The translations under genes and the position numbers were made by a program. A stretch of 64,000 nucleotides of DNA from Bacteroidaceae bacterium (GTDB lineage Bacteria > Bacteroidota > Bacteroidia > Bacteroidales > Bacteroidaceae), in NCBI GenBank assembly GCA_017520935.1, contig JAFXEF010000053.1, positions 62,001 through 126,000 of the forward strand, in the 5' to 3' direction. Under the pieces are notes generated by a model. The model searched no databases, had not been told where the DNA came from, and was given only the letters and a program-made list of their open reading frames with translations. Each line of letters starts with the position of its first letter. The stretch's first letter is position 1. Shown one piece after another: positions 45,258 to 54,610 of this stretch.

Positions 45258-45333
45258 AAGATAGCGACTGTTGAGAACTGGGAATTGAAACATCCGAACG
45301 ACCGACCGTTGACTAAAACCAAAAACAAATAAT

Positions 45334-47820
45334 ATGAAACTCACATTCACACTCCACTACAACACCCAATGGGGAGAGAGCCTCCATCTGGCATTCTCTC
45401 CAGTAGCTAACGTCCATAGTGTACCCACACTCCCCATGCAGTCCGATGGCGAGGGACGCTGGTTCATCACCGTAGAGGGCGACTACAAACCTTCCGCTCC
45501 CTACACCTTCGTGGTGATGGAGAGCGGCAATATCAAACGCACAGAATGGTGCCACCACACACTACCCGACACACTGCACGGGCACGTTCACATCAGCGAC
45601 CGTTGGGTAGACCGCTCCGAACTTGCCCCCTTCTATTCATCAGCATTCACACGTGCCATCTTCGCCCACGATGCCCACGACTACAAGCTCCACGGTACTG
45701 CCGGCATCTGCATTTGCTGCGAAGCTCCCACGCTACGCAAAGAGCAAGTACTCGCCGTATGTGGCAATGCGAAAGCATTGGGCGCCTGGGACACCAACCG
45801 CGCACGCATCATGGAGCCTCACGGTACAGAATGGCAGCTGTGGCTCGACAAAGGTGAGTTGGGCGAAAACTGTGAATTCAAGTTTATAATCCTTGAGAAG
45901 ACAGCCAAGGACTGTAACAATAACGAAAACCACCATCCTGAGGCAAACCATCAACCATCAACCATCAATAGCGAAGCACTTGGCTCGTCCAACAGCCATC
46001 AGCTCGTCTCCTGGGAGCCCGGCGAGAACCGCACCCTACACATCGACCTCTACAGCGACGTGACGCTGCGCGTGCTGCGCACCTATACTCTGCGCGACCC
46101 GCAAGAGCAGTGGCGCGGTGCCGGCGTAGCCATCCCCGTATTCTCTCTGCGCTCGAAGAAGAGCTTCGGCATAGGCGAGTTCTCCGACATCCCCCTCATG
46201 GTCGATTGGGCCGCCAAGACAGGCCAATGCTTCCTGCAATTGCTGCCCGTGAACGACACTACCATGAACCGTGATTGGCACGAGTCGTATCCCTATAACG
46301 CCATCTCCTGCTTTGCCCTCAACCCCATGTATATCCGCCTCGAAGAGGTAGGTACACTCACCGACAAGGAGGCTATGAAGGAGTTCCGCAAGCAACAGAA
46401 GGAACTGAACAAATTACCCCAAGTAGACTTCGATGCCGTAGTCACAGCCAAATGGGATTATCTGCACCGCATCTTTGCCCAGGAGGGCGAACATACCCTT
46501 GCTTCACCATCCTATAAGCGGTTCTTCAAAGACAACGAATCGTGGCTCGTCCCCTACGCCGAATTCTGCTGCGAGAGAGACAATAAAAGCCCCGAGGCCA
46601 CAGGCCTGTACCTCTACATACAATACCACCTGCACAAGCAGCTCAAGCATGCCGCCGACTATGCCCACAAGCATGGCGTAGTGCTCAAGGGCGATATCCC
46701 CATCGGCATCAGCCGCACCAGCGTAGAGGCATGGAGTCAACCCGGTCTCTTCTGCCTTGAGAGCCAAGCCGGTGCCCCACCCGATGCTTTTGCCCGTGAC
46801 GGACAAAACTGGGGTTTCCCCACCTACAACTGGCAAGCCATGGCGGCCGAGCGTTACCAGTGGTTTGCACGTCGCTTCACCAAGATGGCCGACTATTTCG
46901 ATGCTTACCGCATTGACCATATCCTCGGGTTCTTCCGTATCTGGGAGATACCTTGCCACACCAAAAGCGGACTGCTGGGTCACTTCAACCCTGCCATGCC
47001 TCTCACCGTGGAGGAAATAGCACAGTGGGGTATTGCTTTCCACAAGGAGCGTCACGCCACCCCCTTCACCATGGGCGATGAGACCGATGTGCTCTTCGTG
47101 GAGGATCCCTACCGACCCGGCACTTACCACCCACGCATCAACGGTTTCGAGACAGAGTCATTCAAGGCTCTTTCAGAGAACGAGCGCAAAGCATTCTATG
47201 CACTGCACGACCACTTCTTCTACCACCGCCACAATGACTTCTGGTACCGCGAAGCCATGAAGAAGCTTCCAGCACTCATCGATGCCACTGACATGCTCGT
47301 TTGCGGCGAGGACCTCGGCATGATACCCGCCTGCGTACCCACCGTGATGAATGAATTGCGCATCCTCTCTCTTGAGATACAGCGCATGCCCAAGGCCTTC
47401 GGGTGCACCTTCGATGATCCAGCCCACTACCCCTACTACTCTGTATGCACCACTTCAACTCACGACATGAGCGGCATACGCGGTTGGTGGGAAGAAGACC
47501 CCACACTCACCCAGCGCTACTGGAACGAGTTGCTACACCAGCGCGGAAAGGCACCCCAAGAGTGCGAGGCATGGATATGCGAGAGCATCGTGCGCCAACA
47601 CCTCGACTCACCCGCCATGCTTACCATCCTTCCTTTGCAGGACTGGATGGCCATAGACGAGCATCTGCGCTACCCCGATCCCGCCTTCGAGCGCATCAAT
47701 GTGCCGGCCAACTCCAACCACTATTGGCGCTACCGTATGCACCTCACTTTGGAGGAACTCCTCGAAGCCGAAGATTTCAACCGTCAGGTAGGTCGATTGA
47801 TTAGACAAAGTGGACGATAA
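45334..47820 (+). CDS. malQ: 4-alpha-glucanotransferase with N-terminal starch-binding domains (GH77)
   Basis: An 828-residue amylomaltase without a signal peptide, expected to disproportionate maltodextrins in the cytoplasm. Residues 1-95 and about 125-245 are two CBM20-like domains (VCGNAKALGAWD, EFKFII). The GH77 barrel starts near 255 (GAGVAIPVFSLRSKKSFGIG followed by EFSDI) and carries the nucleophile in DAYRIDHILGF (about 527), the acid/base in VCGEDLGMIP (about 659) and STHDMSG (about 710). The two-CBM20 layout is the Bacteroidetes and plant DPE2-like form. A low-complexity insert (about 193-218) between the second CBM20 and the barrel is encoded by repeat DNA. It is the first gene on the starch side of the window, ending in a perfect 24-bp palindrome. 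Confidence 0.94.
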   Translation: MKLTFTLHYNTQWGESLHLAFSPVANVHSVPTLPMQSDGEGRWFITVEGDYKPSAPYTFVVMESGNIKRTEWCHHTLPDTLHGHVHISDRWVDRSELAPFYSSAFTRAIFAHDAHDYKLHGTAGICICCEAPTLRKEQVLAVCGNAKALGAWDTNRARIMEPHGTEWQLWLDKGELGENCEFKFIILEKTAKDCNNNENHHPEANHQPSTINSEALGSSNSHQLVSWEPGENRTLHIDLYSDVTLRVLRTYTLRDPQEQWRGAGVAIPVFSLRSKKSFGIGEFSDIPLMVDWAAKTGQCFLQLLPVNDTTMNRDWHESYPYNAISCFALNPMYIRLEEVGTLTDKEAMKEFRKQQKELNKLPQVDFDAVVTAKWDYLHRIFAQEGEHTLASPSYKRFFKDNESWLVPYAEFCCERDNKSPEATGLYLYIQYHLHKQLKHAADYAHKHGVVLKGDIPIGISRTSVEAWSQPGLFCLESQAGAPPDAFARDGQNWGFPTYNWQAMAAERYQWFARRFTKMADYFDAYRIDHILGFFRIWEIPCHTKSGLLGHFNPAMPLTVEEIAQWGIAFHKERHATPFTMGDETDVLFVEDPYRPGTYHPRINGFETESFKALSENERKAFYALHDHFFYHRHNDFWYREAMKKLPALIDATDMLVCGEDLGMIPACVPTVMNELRILSLEIQRMPKAFGCTFDDPAHYPYYSVCTTSTHDMSGIRGWWEEDPTLTQRYWNELLHQRGKAPQECEAWICESIVRQHLDSPAMLTILPLQDWMAIDEHLRYPDPAFERINVPANSNHYWRYRMHLTLEELLEAEDFNRQVGRLIRQSGR
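45946..45989 (+). repeat. Period-7 repeat and shared 26-bp repeat (copy 2) inside malQ
   Basis: Three exact AACCATC units (45946-45966) run into the 26-bp element 45964-45989, which codes INSEALGSS and matches the copy in the ATP-grasp-like gene. Together they make the linker NHQPSTINSEALGSSNSHQ. Confidence 0.8.
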
Positions 47821-47872
47821 GCTCCTAAACACGCATTCCCCGACGATTGTCGGGGAATGCGTGTTTAGGAGC
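47821..47872. terminator. Perfect 24-bp palindrome between convergent genes
   Basis: GCTCCTAAACACGCATTCCC plus CGAC pairs without mismatch with 47849-47872 around a GATT loop. It begins right after the malQ stop codon and ends 12 nt from the response-regulator stop. No U-run follows on either strand. It is likely a bidirectional terminator or mRNA end stabiliser. Confidence 0.7.
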
Positions 47873-47884
47873 CACAGGATTTCA

Positions 47885-48628
47885 TCAACGCTCTAACCAA
47901 GCCATGAAATCATCCACTCGCGAGCGGCTCACGGTGAGCTCTACTGGCGAATCCACAAAGGGTATGATTCTAAGTCGTCCGCTCTGCTTCACGATACTTT
48001 TTATGCCTTTTGAGGAAATGATACAACTACGCGAAATCTTGAAGAACTTGTCTGGATCAAGCACTTCAGCCACAACATCGAGCGAAGCATCCAATATGTA
48101 GCGACAGGCTGCGGAGGTGACTACATAGTTACATTTCTCTTCTGAACAGATATAGGCTATATCGGTTGTTGGCACTGGAACGATGCGGTCGTTGAACTTC
48201 ACGACCAGACGTTCTCGGTATCGTTTAGGCTCGACAAAGGTGTTCATCACAGTATTGATGTCAGGTTTTTCACTTCGCGTACGGCAGCGCGAAACAGCTC
48301 GCAATAGAGCTTCTGGGGCAATAGGCTTAAGTAGGTAGTCGACACTTCCTGCCTCAAAAGCCTTGATGGCATAGGTATCGTAAGCAGTAGTCATGATGAC
48401 ATGGGCATCGACATTGACTTTACGGAATATCTCGAAACACACGCCATCAGCCAGTTCCACATCCATAAATAGAATATCGGCCTTGTGAGAAGGATTCTGC
48501 AACCATTCTACGGCAGTAGACACCGAGGTTGCCGTACCCACTATAGTAAGATCGGCACAGTACTGTCCAAGCATCCTCATCAGATTGCTCTGTGCCATTA
48601 TTTCATCTTCGATAATCAGAACGGTCAT
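47885..48628 (-). CDS. LytTR-type response regulator
   Basis: A 247-residue regulator. The receiver domain (1-120) has acidic residues E7 and D8, the phospho-acceptor D56 in LFMDVELADG, the TTAYD switch threonine and the lysine in LLKPI. The LytTR DNA-binding domain covers about 138-245 (RLVVKFNDRIVPVPTTDIAY; FFKISRSCIISSKGI). It is 33 nt downstream of its sensor kinase, so they form one operon. LytTR proteins bind pairs of short direct repeats on one helix face; a three-copy 21-bp array matching this lies at 50131-50182. Target inferred: the adjacent sugar transporter-SusCD operon. Confidence 0.92.
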   Translation of the reverse strand: MTVLIIEDEIMAQSNLMRMLGQYCADLTIVGTATSVSTAVEWLQNPSHKADILFMDVELADGVCFEIFRKVNVDAHVIMTTAYDTYAIKAFEAGSVDYLLKPIAPEALLRAVSRCRTRSEKPDINTVMNTFVEPKRYRERLVVKFNDRIVPVPTTDIAYICSEEKCNYVVTSAACRYILDASLDVVAEVLDPDKFFKISRSCIISSKGIKSIVKQSGRLRIIPFVDSPVELTVSRSRVDDFMAWLER

Positions 48629-48661
48629 TTTAATTAAAAGTTTGGAGCTAACATCATATTA

Positions 48662-50047
48662 TTAAAGCAGTGGTATGACCACACGATAATGCTCTGCAGT
48701 GCTTTCGATGGCCACATCTTGCGCCGATAGAGTATGGTAGTGTTCACGTATATATTTCTGCCCGAGTCCAGTCGACGCGGCACGCGTATATTTGGGCAAT
48801 ACATTGTTTTCTATTATAAGGCAATCATCTGCGGCCGATATGAGAATACGCAGCGGATTATCAGCTGTCACCGCATTATGTTTAAAGGCATTTTCAACCA
48901 ACAGCTGAACAGCACAAGGAACCACCATACGTCGCATTGCCGTATCAGACACATCGTAGCTTACCTCGAAACCGTTAGCAAAACGAACCTTCTGCAAGGC
49001 AACATACTCCTTAATGAAGTCAATTTCCTCGCGCAAAGGCACAAGGGCCTCATCCTCACATCGCAGCATATAACGATACATATGAGCCAGTTTGTGTATG
49101 TAGTCGCTGGCCTGACCGATACGCTGCTCGCATACGAGTCCGTCAAGGGTATTGAGCGAATTGAATAGAAAGTGAGGATTGACCTGCTGTTTGAGTGTCG
49201 CATAACGATACTGAGCCTGTGCAGCTCTGATACGTTCAAACTGCATAGCCTTGCGTATGGAGAAGATACTACCAACCAATATCACGATACAACATATGGT
49301 GGTTTCAACAAGTATGGATGCGATAAAATAACGCAGGAAAGTATCGAGTTCGACAGCAATGGTAATCGTCCCCTCACGTGTGATGCTAAAGCACCATGCG
49401 CCCACCGCTGAAATAACACTCACAAAGACCATATAGCCTAACCATACAAGGAGTTTATGTCCCGAGTGGCTCAAACGTTGAAGCTGCCGGACACAGATTA
49501 TGCTGAGGCATACGTAAGTAATGAGAGCAGGCGAACTGGAGAGTATCTTCCAGGCAAATTCCATAACACTGGTATCCGCGTATAGGGGTGACGAAAAAAG
49601 CATGGCAGCTCCAATACGCAGGACCAAGATGACACCTACGATGACAAGTGTCCAGCGAAACTTCGAATCAGATCGCGACAAATCGGCCTCCACTCGATTC
49701 TTCTTATAGGTGAGGCGCGATAGGAGAACAAGGGTCCATCCCAATAATTCTGTGGTCAGTACGGTGGAGAGAATTCTTGCGGTCACCTCCACATCAACCA
49801 AATGACGGATTACACCGGCGCCCAAAGTACCAACGACAAATCCTACAACATTGACAACAATTACCATCACCGCTACAATGTCGATAGGCATGCCTTTCTT
49901 GAGACACAGAATCACCGTCATCGTCATGGTAAAGATAGTCAGCGTAAGTGCATCATCCATCCCCACCCATTGACAGACAAGAACCACCAAGGCATGCAAC
50001 AAGGCAAAAAGATGTATCACCCCAGAGGATTTCATTGTTCTCAGCAT
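48662..50047 (-). CDS. LytS-type sensor histidine kinase
   Basis: A 461-residue membrane kinase with about six to eight transmembrane segments (10-270) and no large periplasmic domain, then the His_kinase domain. The phospho-accepting histidine is in QVNPHFLFNSLNTLDGL (about 294), followed by MYRYMLRCEDEALVPLREEI and an HATPase part with VQLLVENAFKHNAV and GLGQKYIREHY. This is the family of E. coli BtsS/YpdA and of Bacteroidetes LytTR partners. An internal ATG (50035) is also possible. It is divergent from the MFS gene across 258 bp. Confidence 0.88.
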   Translation of the reverse strand: MLRTMKSSGVIHLFALLHALVVLVCQWVGMDDALTLTIFTMTMTVILCLKKGMPIDIVAVMVIVVNVVGFVVGTLGAGVIRHLVDVEVTARILSTVLTTELLGWTLVLLSRLTYKKNRVEADLSRSDSKFRWTLVIVGVILVLRIGAAMLFSSPLYADTSVMEFAWKILSSSPALITYVCLSIICVRQLQRLSHSGHKLLVWLGYMVFVSVISAVGAWCFSITREGTITIAVELDTFLRYFIASILVETTICCIVILVGSIFSIRKAMQFERIRAAQAQYRYATLKQQVNPHFLFNSLNTLDGLVCEQRIGQASDYIHKLAHMYRYMLRCEDEALVPLREEIDFIKEYVALQKVRFANGFEVSYDVSDTAMRRMVVPCAVQLLVENAFKHNAVTADNPLRILISAADDCLIIENNVLPKYTRAASTGLGQKYIREHYHTLSAQDVAIESTAEHYRVVIPLL

Positions 50048-50073
50048 ATCAGTGCAAAGCTTACATTCTGGGT

Positions 50074-50082
50074 GTAAAGATA
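50074..50082 (-). promoter_or_regulatory. Promoter -7 box of the two-component operon
   Basis: TATCTTTAC on the minus strand, 26 nt before the kinase start codon. The -33 region has no TTTG. Confidence 0.45.
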
Positions 50083-50130
50083 CAATTATTTTCTGATTTC
50101 ACCGATACTTTTACCTTCTTTGTGCAAAAA

Positions 50131-50182
50131 ACCATTCATCACGCATTCAAACCCATTCATCACAGTAAACCCACCATTCGTC
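50131..50182 (+). promoter_or_regulatory. Candidate LytTR operator: three direct repeats at a 21-bp period
   Basis: ACCATTCATC (50131), CCCATTCATC (50152) and ACCATTCGTC (50173) start exactly 21 bp apart. The E. coli LytTR regulator BtsR recognises ACC(G/A)CT(C/T)A repeated after 13 bp, also a 21-bp period, and the words are close. The array ends 44 bp before the -7 box of the MFS gene and begins 49 bp from that of the kinase gene. Confidence 0.6.
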
Positions 50183-50225
50183 TGCAACAATGCCCCCGAA
50201 GGGGGTAGCATACGAAAAAGATTCC

Positions 50226-50234
50226 TATTTTTGC
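50226..50234 (+). promoter_or_regulatory. Promoter -7 box of the sugar transporter-SusCD operon
   Basis: TATTTTTGC with no TTTG at the -33 position, as expected of an activator-dependent promoter. A GCCCCC GAA GGGGGT hairpin (50191-50205) covers the -33 area. The leader is about 65 nt. Confidence 0.5.
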
Positions 50235-50305
50235 ATAAACAAAAAGTATTGCCCATAAGGGTATTTACTACAGCGAACAAACTAACAAACGAAAGCGCAC
50301 ATACC

Positions 50306-51610
50306 ATGAGCACAAACCGTCTATCATTTTGGCAGCTATGGAATATCAGCCTCGGATTCTTCGGGGTGCAAATAGCCTATTCGCTCCAGAGCGCCAACAT
50401 CAGCCGTATCTTTGCCACCTTGGGAGCCGACCCTCATAACTTGAGTTACTTTTGGATACTTCCTCCCCTGATGGGCATGATTGTACAACCTCTTGTGGGC
50501 AAGTATAGCGACCGCACATGGTGTCGTTTCGGCCGTCGCATCCCCTACCTTTTCGTAGGTTCTCTTGTGGCTATCCTCGTCATGTGCATGCTCCCCAACG
50601 CTGGCAGCTTCGGTTTTGCCGTTGGTGGTGCCATGGTATTCGGACTCATAGCCCTAATGTTGCTCGACACCTCCATCAACATGGCCATGCAGCCCTTCAA
50701 GATGCTCGTGGGTGACCTCGTACGCGAGGAGCAAAAGAGTCTGGCCTATTCCATTCAGAGTTTTTTGTGCAACGCAGGTAGCTTAGTGGGTTACATCTTC
50801 CCCTTCCTCTTCGCTTGGATAGGTATTGCCAACACTGCTCCTGAAGGTGAAATTCCCGACACCGTGAAGTATGCCTTCTACATTGGTGCCGCCATCCTTA
50901 TTCTCTGCGTGCTATTTACCAGCGTCAAGGTGAAAGAGATGCCGCCGAAGGAGTATGCTGAATTCCATGGCATCGACCTACAAGCTCAAAAAGAGAAGTC
51001 GCCAGGAATGCTTACCCTGCTAAAGAAGGCTCCCAGCGTATTTTGGACAGTGGGTCTCGTGCAGTTCTTCTGCTGGGCTGCATTCATGTATATGTGGACA
51101 TACACCAATGGTGCTATTGCCGACACCGTATGGGGCACCACAGACGTACGCTCTGCCGAATATCAGGATGCAGGTAATTGGGTAGGCATCCTGTTTGCCG
51201 TACAGGCCATAGGTTCGATGTTATGGGCACTCCTTATCCCACGATTCAAGAATGTGAAGACTGCCTATGTCGTAAGCCTTCTATTAGGAGCAGTTGGATT
51301 TGCTTCTGTTTATTTCATCCACGACCAGCACTTGCTCTTCATTTCCTTCCTGCTCATTGGAGCAGCTTGGGCAGCAATGCTTGCCATCCCCTTCACTTTG
51401 CTCACCAATTCGCTTTCGGGCAATCATATCGGAACATACTTGGGCCTTTTCAATGGCACCATCTGCTTGCCCCAGATAGTTGCTGCTGCATGTGGCGGTA
51501 TGCTACTCAAGATGGTAGGAGGGAGCCAAGCCAGCATGTTCATCATTGCAGGTATCTTGCTTGTATGTGGAGCTGCAGCCGTATATTTAGTAAAAGGAAA
51601 ACGAGTATAA
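50306..51610 (+). CDS. MFS sugar transporter (maltose/glucoside type)
   Basis: A 434-residue inner-membrane carrier with 12 predicted segments. The loop 2-3 motif DRTWCRFGRRIPYLFVG and the QPLVGKYSD region match the sugar:cation symporter group that includes SLC45-like and Prevotella maltose transporters. The start at 50306 is chosen because the protein begins MSTNRLSFWQLWNISLGFFG; upstream in-frame sequence crosses the operator and promoter. It is 18 nt before susC and is the first gene of the operon. It should import maltose or glucose released in the periplasm. Confidence 0.85.
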   Translation: MSTNRLSFWQLWNISLGFFGVQIAYSLQSANISRIFATLGADPHNLSYFWILPPLMGMIVQPLVGKYSDRTWCRFGRRIPYLFVGSLVAILVMCMLPNAGSFGFAVGGAMVFGLIALMLLDTSINMAMQPFKMLVGDLVREEQKSLAYSIQSFLCNAGSLVGYIFPFLFAWIGIANTAPEGEIPDTVKYAFYIGAAILILCVLFTSVKVKEMPPKEYAEFHGIDLQAQKEKSPGMLTLLKKAPSVFWTVGLVQFFCWAAFMYMWTYTNGAIADTVWGTTDVRSAEYQDAGNWVGILFAVQAIGSMLWALLIPRFKNVKTAYVVSLLLGAVGFASVYFIHDQHLLFISFLLIGAAWAAMLAIPFTLLTNSLSGNHIGTYLGLFNGTICLPQIVAAACGGMLLKMVGGSQASMFIIAGILLVCGAAAVYLVKGKRV

Positions 51611-51628
51611 CCAAACATCTATAGTAAT

Positions 51629-54598
51629 ATGAATAAGATTAAAATTGTATTAGCCGGACTGATGCTGTCAGTTCTGATGTCCGCGCAGGTGTTTGCCCAA
51701 GGCAAATACAAGGTACAAGGCGTAGTCTATGATGAGTTAGGCCCCGCCGTAGGTGTATCCGTAGTGGAAAAGGGTACCACAAACGGTGCCGCCACAGGCC
51801 TCGAAGGCGAGTTTGCACTTACTGTAGCAGATCCCGATGCCATCATCGAGATTAGCTACATAGGCTACACAACACAAACTTTCAAGGCCTCCGCGCTGCC
51901 CAAACGCATCACGCTTGCCGAAGAAGCAACGAATCTCACCGATGTGGTGGTCATCGGTTATGGTTCACAAAAGAAGAAAGAGGTAACCGGTTCTGTAGCT
52001 TCTATCAAATCTGAAGATTTCAATGCCGGCATCAAGTCCAGTCCCGTGGGATTGCTGCAAGGGAAAGTAGCTGGTTTGAATATCATCAAGACATCATCAG
52101 ACCCCACATCTACTGGCTACAATATTCAGATTCGTGGTTTCTCTACTCTCGACAAAGGTGCGGGTACCTCACCCCTCTTCATCGTTGACGGTGTGCCTGT
52201 AAGCAACATCGACAACATATCTCCCAATGAGATAGCCTCAATGGATGTACTCAAAGACGGTTCAGCCGCAGCCATCTATGGAACACGCGGTACCAATGGT
52301 GTCATCATTATTACTACCAAGCGTGGCGACAGCTTCTCTGACGTAGCTACCACACGTGTAGAATATGATGGTTATGTATCTACCTCCATGCGCAACGGCG
52401 ATATGGGCATGGCAACAGCTGAAGAGTTCCGTGACCTCGGAACACTATCCAACGGAGCCATCAGCCCCGTCATCCAATCCGATCAGAACACCGATTGGGT
52501 AGGTGCTCTTTGCCGTGATGCTGCTTTGGCACACAATCACAATGTGGCTATCGTAGGTTCGTCAAGCAAGTTCAACTACCGTTCATCACTTACTTATAAA
52601 GATGCACAGGGTATCGCTCTCAACTCAAACCGCGAAGAGATTATCGGTAAGCTTGCTGCATCGCAGAAGGCCCTTGATGGTTGGTTGGAGTTGCAGTACG
52701 ACCTCTCCTACATGCACTATCGCAACGACTATTTCTGTGGTGACTTCAAGCAAGCAGCAACAATGAATCCCACATATCCCATCTACGACGCAGCCAATGC
52801 CAATGGATTCTTCATGCCCGAAGGTACTGGACAGTCAAACCCCGTAGAGCAGATGATGCAGAAGGAGTCATACCAAGATGGTAATTACTTCCGTGGTTCA
52901 GTAAAGGCTACGATTAACGTAAAGCCAGTAAAAGGAATGCTCCGCATCAATGGATTTGCAGCAATCGAGGAAGGTGACAATCGCTCATATTGGTATAACA
53001 ATACCATTAATACAGATCTTGCAGGTTCAGGAAAGGCAGGTCGCAAGAACGACATGAGCTTTAGCAAACTTTTTGAACTCACAGCAGACTATATGCGCAC
53101 TTATGGCCGCCATAGCATCACAACAGTAGCAGGTCTCTCTTACCAAAACTTCCTATACGATGGCAACAATATCGAAAATAAGGGATTCCCTACCGATGAT
53201 GCCAAATATTATCAGATAGGTAATGGTGATGCATCGAAAGACTACTTAACCGTAGGCTCTTACCGTAACTCCAACACACTGGCCGCAGCCTTCTTGCGTG
53301 CTAACTACAACTTTGCCGACAAATACTTAGTATCAGCATCGGTACGTCGCGAGGGGTCTTCACGCTTTGGTGCCAACCATAAGTGGGGATGGTTCCCCGC
53401 AGTGAGCTTGGGTTGGAGAATCAGTGGAGAGGATTTCATGCGCAACCAAGACTGGTGCAACGACTTGAAGCTCCGTGCCGGATTTGGTGTTACAGGAAAC
53501 AACCTCGGCTCTGACCTCCGTTCGGTAGCCATGCTTTCTAATGGTGGTACTTTCTGGTACAACGGGCAGTATGTATATACTTATGGTGTAAGCCAGAATG
53601 TTAACCCCGACCTCCGTTGGGAGAAGAAATATGAGTACAACCTCGGTTTCGACTACTCATTCTTCAACAACCGCGTTTATGGTAGCCTCGATGCTTATTA
53701 TCGCCAGACACGCGACCTCTTGTGGGACTACGAGGTACCTACACCTCCCTACCAGTACACCACCCTCTTGGCAAATGCCGGACAAATGGATAGTTATGGT
53801 GCTGAGCTCGCAGTAAGCGTAGTACCTGTTCGTTCAAAGGACTTCACATGGATAACCACTCCTACCATCTCTTACAACAAGAACTACATCACCAAGCTCT
53901 CTGACCCCTCTAAGGGCTTCAACTATAAGGAGACCACCTCAGGCGGCGTTGGCGAGAATGGTATCATGAACACCCAAACCCAGATTCTTACCGAGGGTCA
54001 TCCTGTAGGTTCATTCTACGGTTACAAGTTTGCAGGATTCAAGAAAGACGGTACATGGATGTTTGAGACACCTGCCGGTGGCTATAAGGATGGAGGTACC
54101 GTATCAGAGGTTGACCGCCAGATAATAGGTAGTGCACAGCCTTGGTTCACTTATGGTTGGAACAACATGCTGAAGTATAAGAACTTTGACCTTTCATTGT
54201 TCTTCCGAGGCGTAGTGGGCAACAAGATTCTCAACCTCACTCGCTGGGCTTATGGTCCACAGCAGTCACAATCATCCAACGTGTTCATCAAGGATGCAAT
54301 TGGAAGCAATGTAGTGTACTCAGACAAGGGTCACTTCTCAGATTATTACCTTGAGGATGGTTCATACATCAAGCTTGACAACATCACCTTGGGCTACAAC
54401 TACAAACCCGTGAGCAACAAATATGTAGAAAATATGAGATTCTATGTTACAGGACAGAATCTGCTTACCCTCACCAAGTACAGCGGACAAGACCCCGAAG
54501 TGAACACCACTGGTGTTTGGGATGCAGGTATCGACTATTGCGACTTCTATCCAACAGTGGCAAACATTCTTATTGGAGTAAACATCAGCCTATATTAA
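51629..54598 (+). CDS. susC: SusC-like TonB-dependent outer-membrane transporter
   Basis: A 989-residue starch-oligosaccharide importer. After the signal peptide (MNKIKIVLAGLMLSVLMSAQ..FA) come a carboxypeptidase-regulatory-like domain (VQGVVYDELGPAVGVSVVEK), the TonB-box region (NLTDVVVIGYGSQKKKEVTG), the plug (PVGLLQGKVAGLNI, IQIRGFSTL, LFIVDGVP, DVLKDGSAAAIYGTRGTNGV) and a 22-strand barrel to the C-terminus. It is followed 12 nt later by susD. The neighbours (SusD, starch-binding lipoprotein, GH13, GH97, MalQ) make starch or maltodextrin the substrate. Confidence 0.95.
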   Translation: MNKIKIVLAGLMLSVLMSAQVFAQGKYKVQGVVYDELGPAVGVSVVEKGTTNGAATGLEGEFALTVADPDAIIEISYIGYTTQTFKASALPKRITLAEEATNLTDVVVIGYGSQKKKEVTGSVASIKSEDFNAGIKSSPVGLLQGKVAGLNIIKTSSDPTSTGYNIQIRGFSTLDKGAGTSPLFIVDGVPVSNIDNISPNEIASMDVLKDGSAAAIYGTRGTNGVIIITTKRGDSFSDVATTRVEYDGYVSTSMRNGDMGMATAEEFRDLGTLSNGAISPVIQSDQNTDWVGALCRDAALAHNHNVAIVGSSSKFNYRSSLTYKDAQGIALNSNREEIIGKLAASQKALDGWLELQYDLSYMHYRNDYFCGDFKQAATMNPTYPIYDAANANGFFMPEGTGQSNPVEQMMQKESYQDGNYFRGSVKATINVKPVKGMLRINGFAAIEEGDNRSYWYNNTINTDLAGSGKAGRKNDMSFSKLFELTADYMRTYGRHSITTVAGLSYQNFLYDGNNIENKGFPTDDAKYYQIGNGDASKDYLTVGSYRNSNTLAAAFLRANYNFADKYLVSASVRREGSSRFGANHKWGWFPAVSLGWRISGEDFMRNQDWCNDLKLRAGFGVTGNNLGSDLRSVAMLSNGGTFWYNGQYVYTYGVSQNVNPDLRWEKKYEYNLGFDYSFFNNRVYGSLDAYYRQTRDLLWDYEVPTPPYQYTTLLANAGQMDSYGAELAVSVVPVRSKDFTWITTPTISYNKNYITKLSDPSKGFNYKETTSGGVGENGIMNTQTQILTEGHPVGSFYGYKFAGFKKDGTWMFETPAGGYKDGGTVSEVDRQIIGSAQPWFTYGWNNMLKYKNFDLSLFFRGVVGNKILNLTRWAYGPQQSQSSNVFIKDAIGSNVVYSDKGHFSDYYLEDGSYIKLDNITLGYNYKPVSNKYVENMRFYVTGQNLLTLTKYSGQDPEVNTTGVWDAGIDYCDFYPTVANILIGVNISLY

Positions 54599-54610
54599 TC
54601 GATTAACATT

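Noticed and set aside
50120..50305. Upstream in-frame extension of the MFS gene from 50120
   Set aside because: It would cross the direct repeats and the promoter, and family members begin near MSTNRLSFW.
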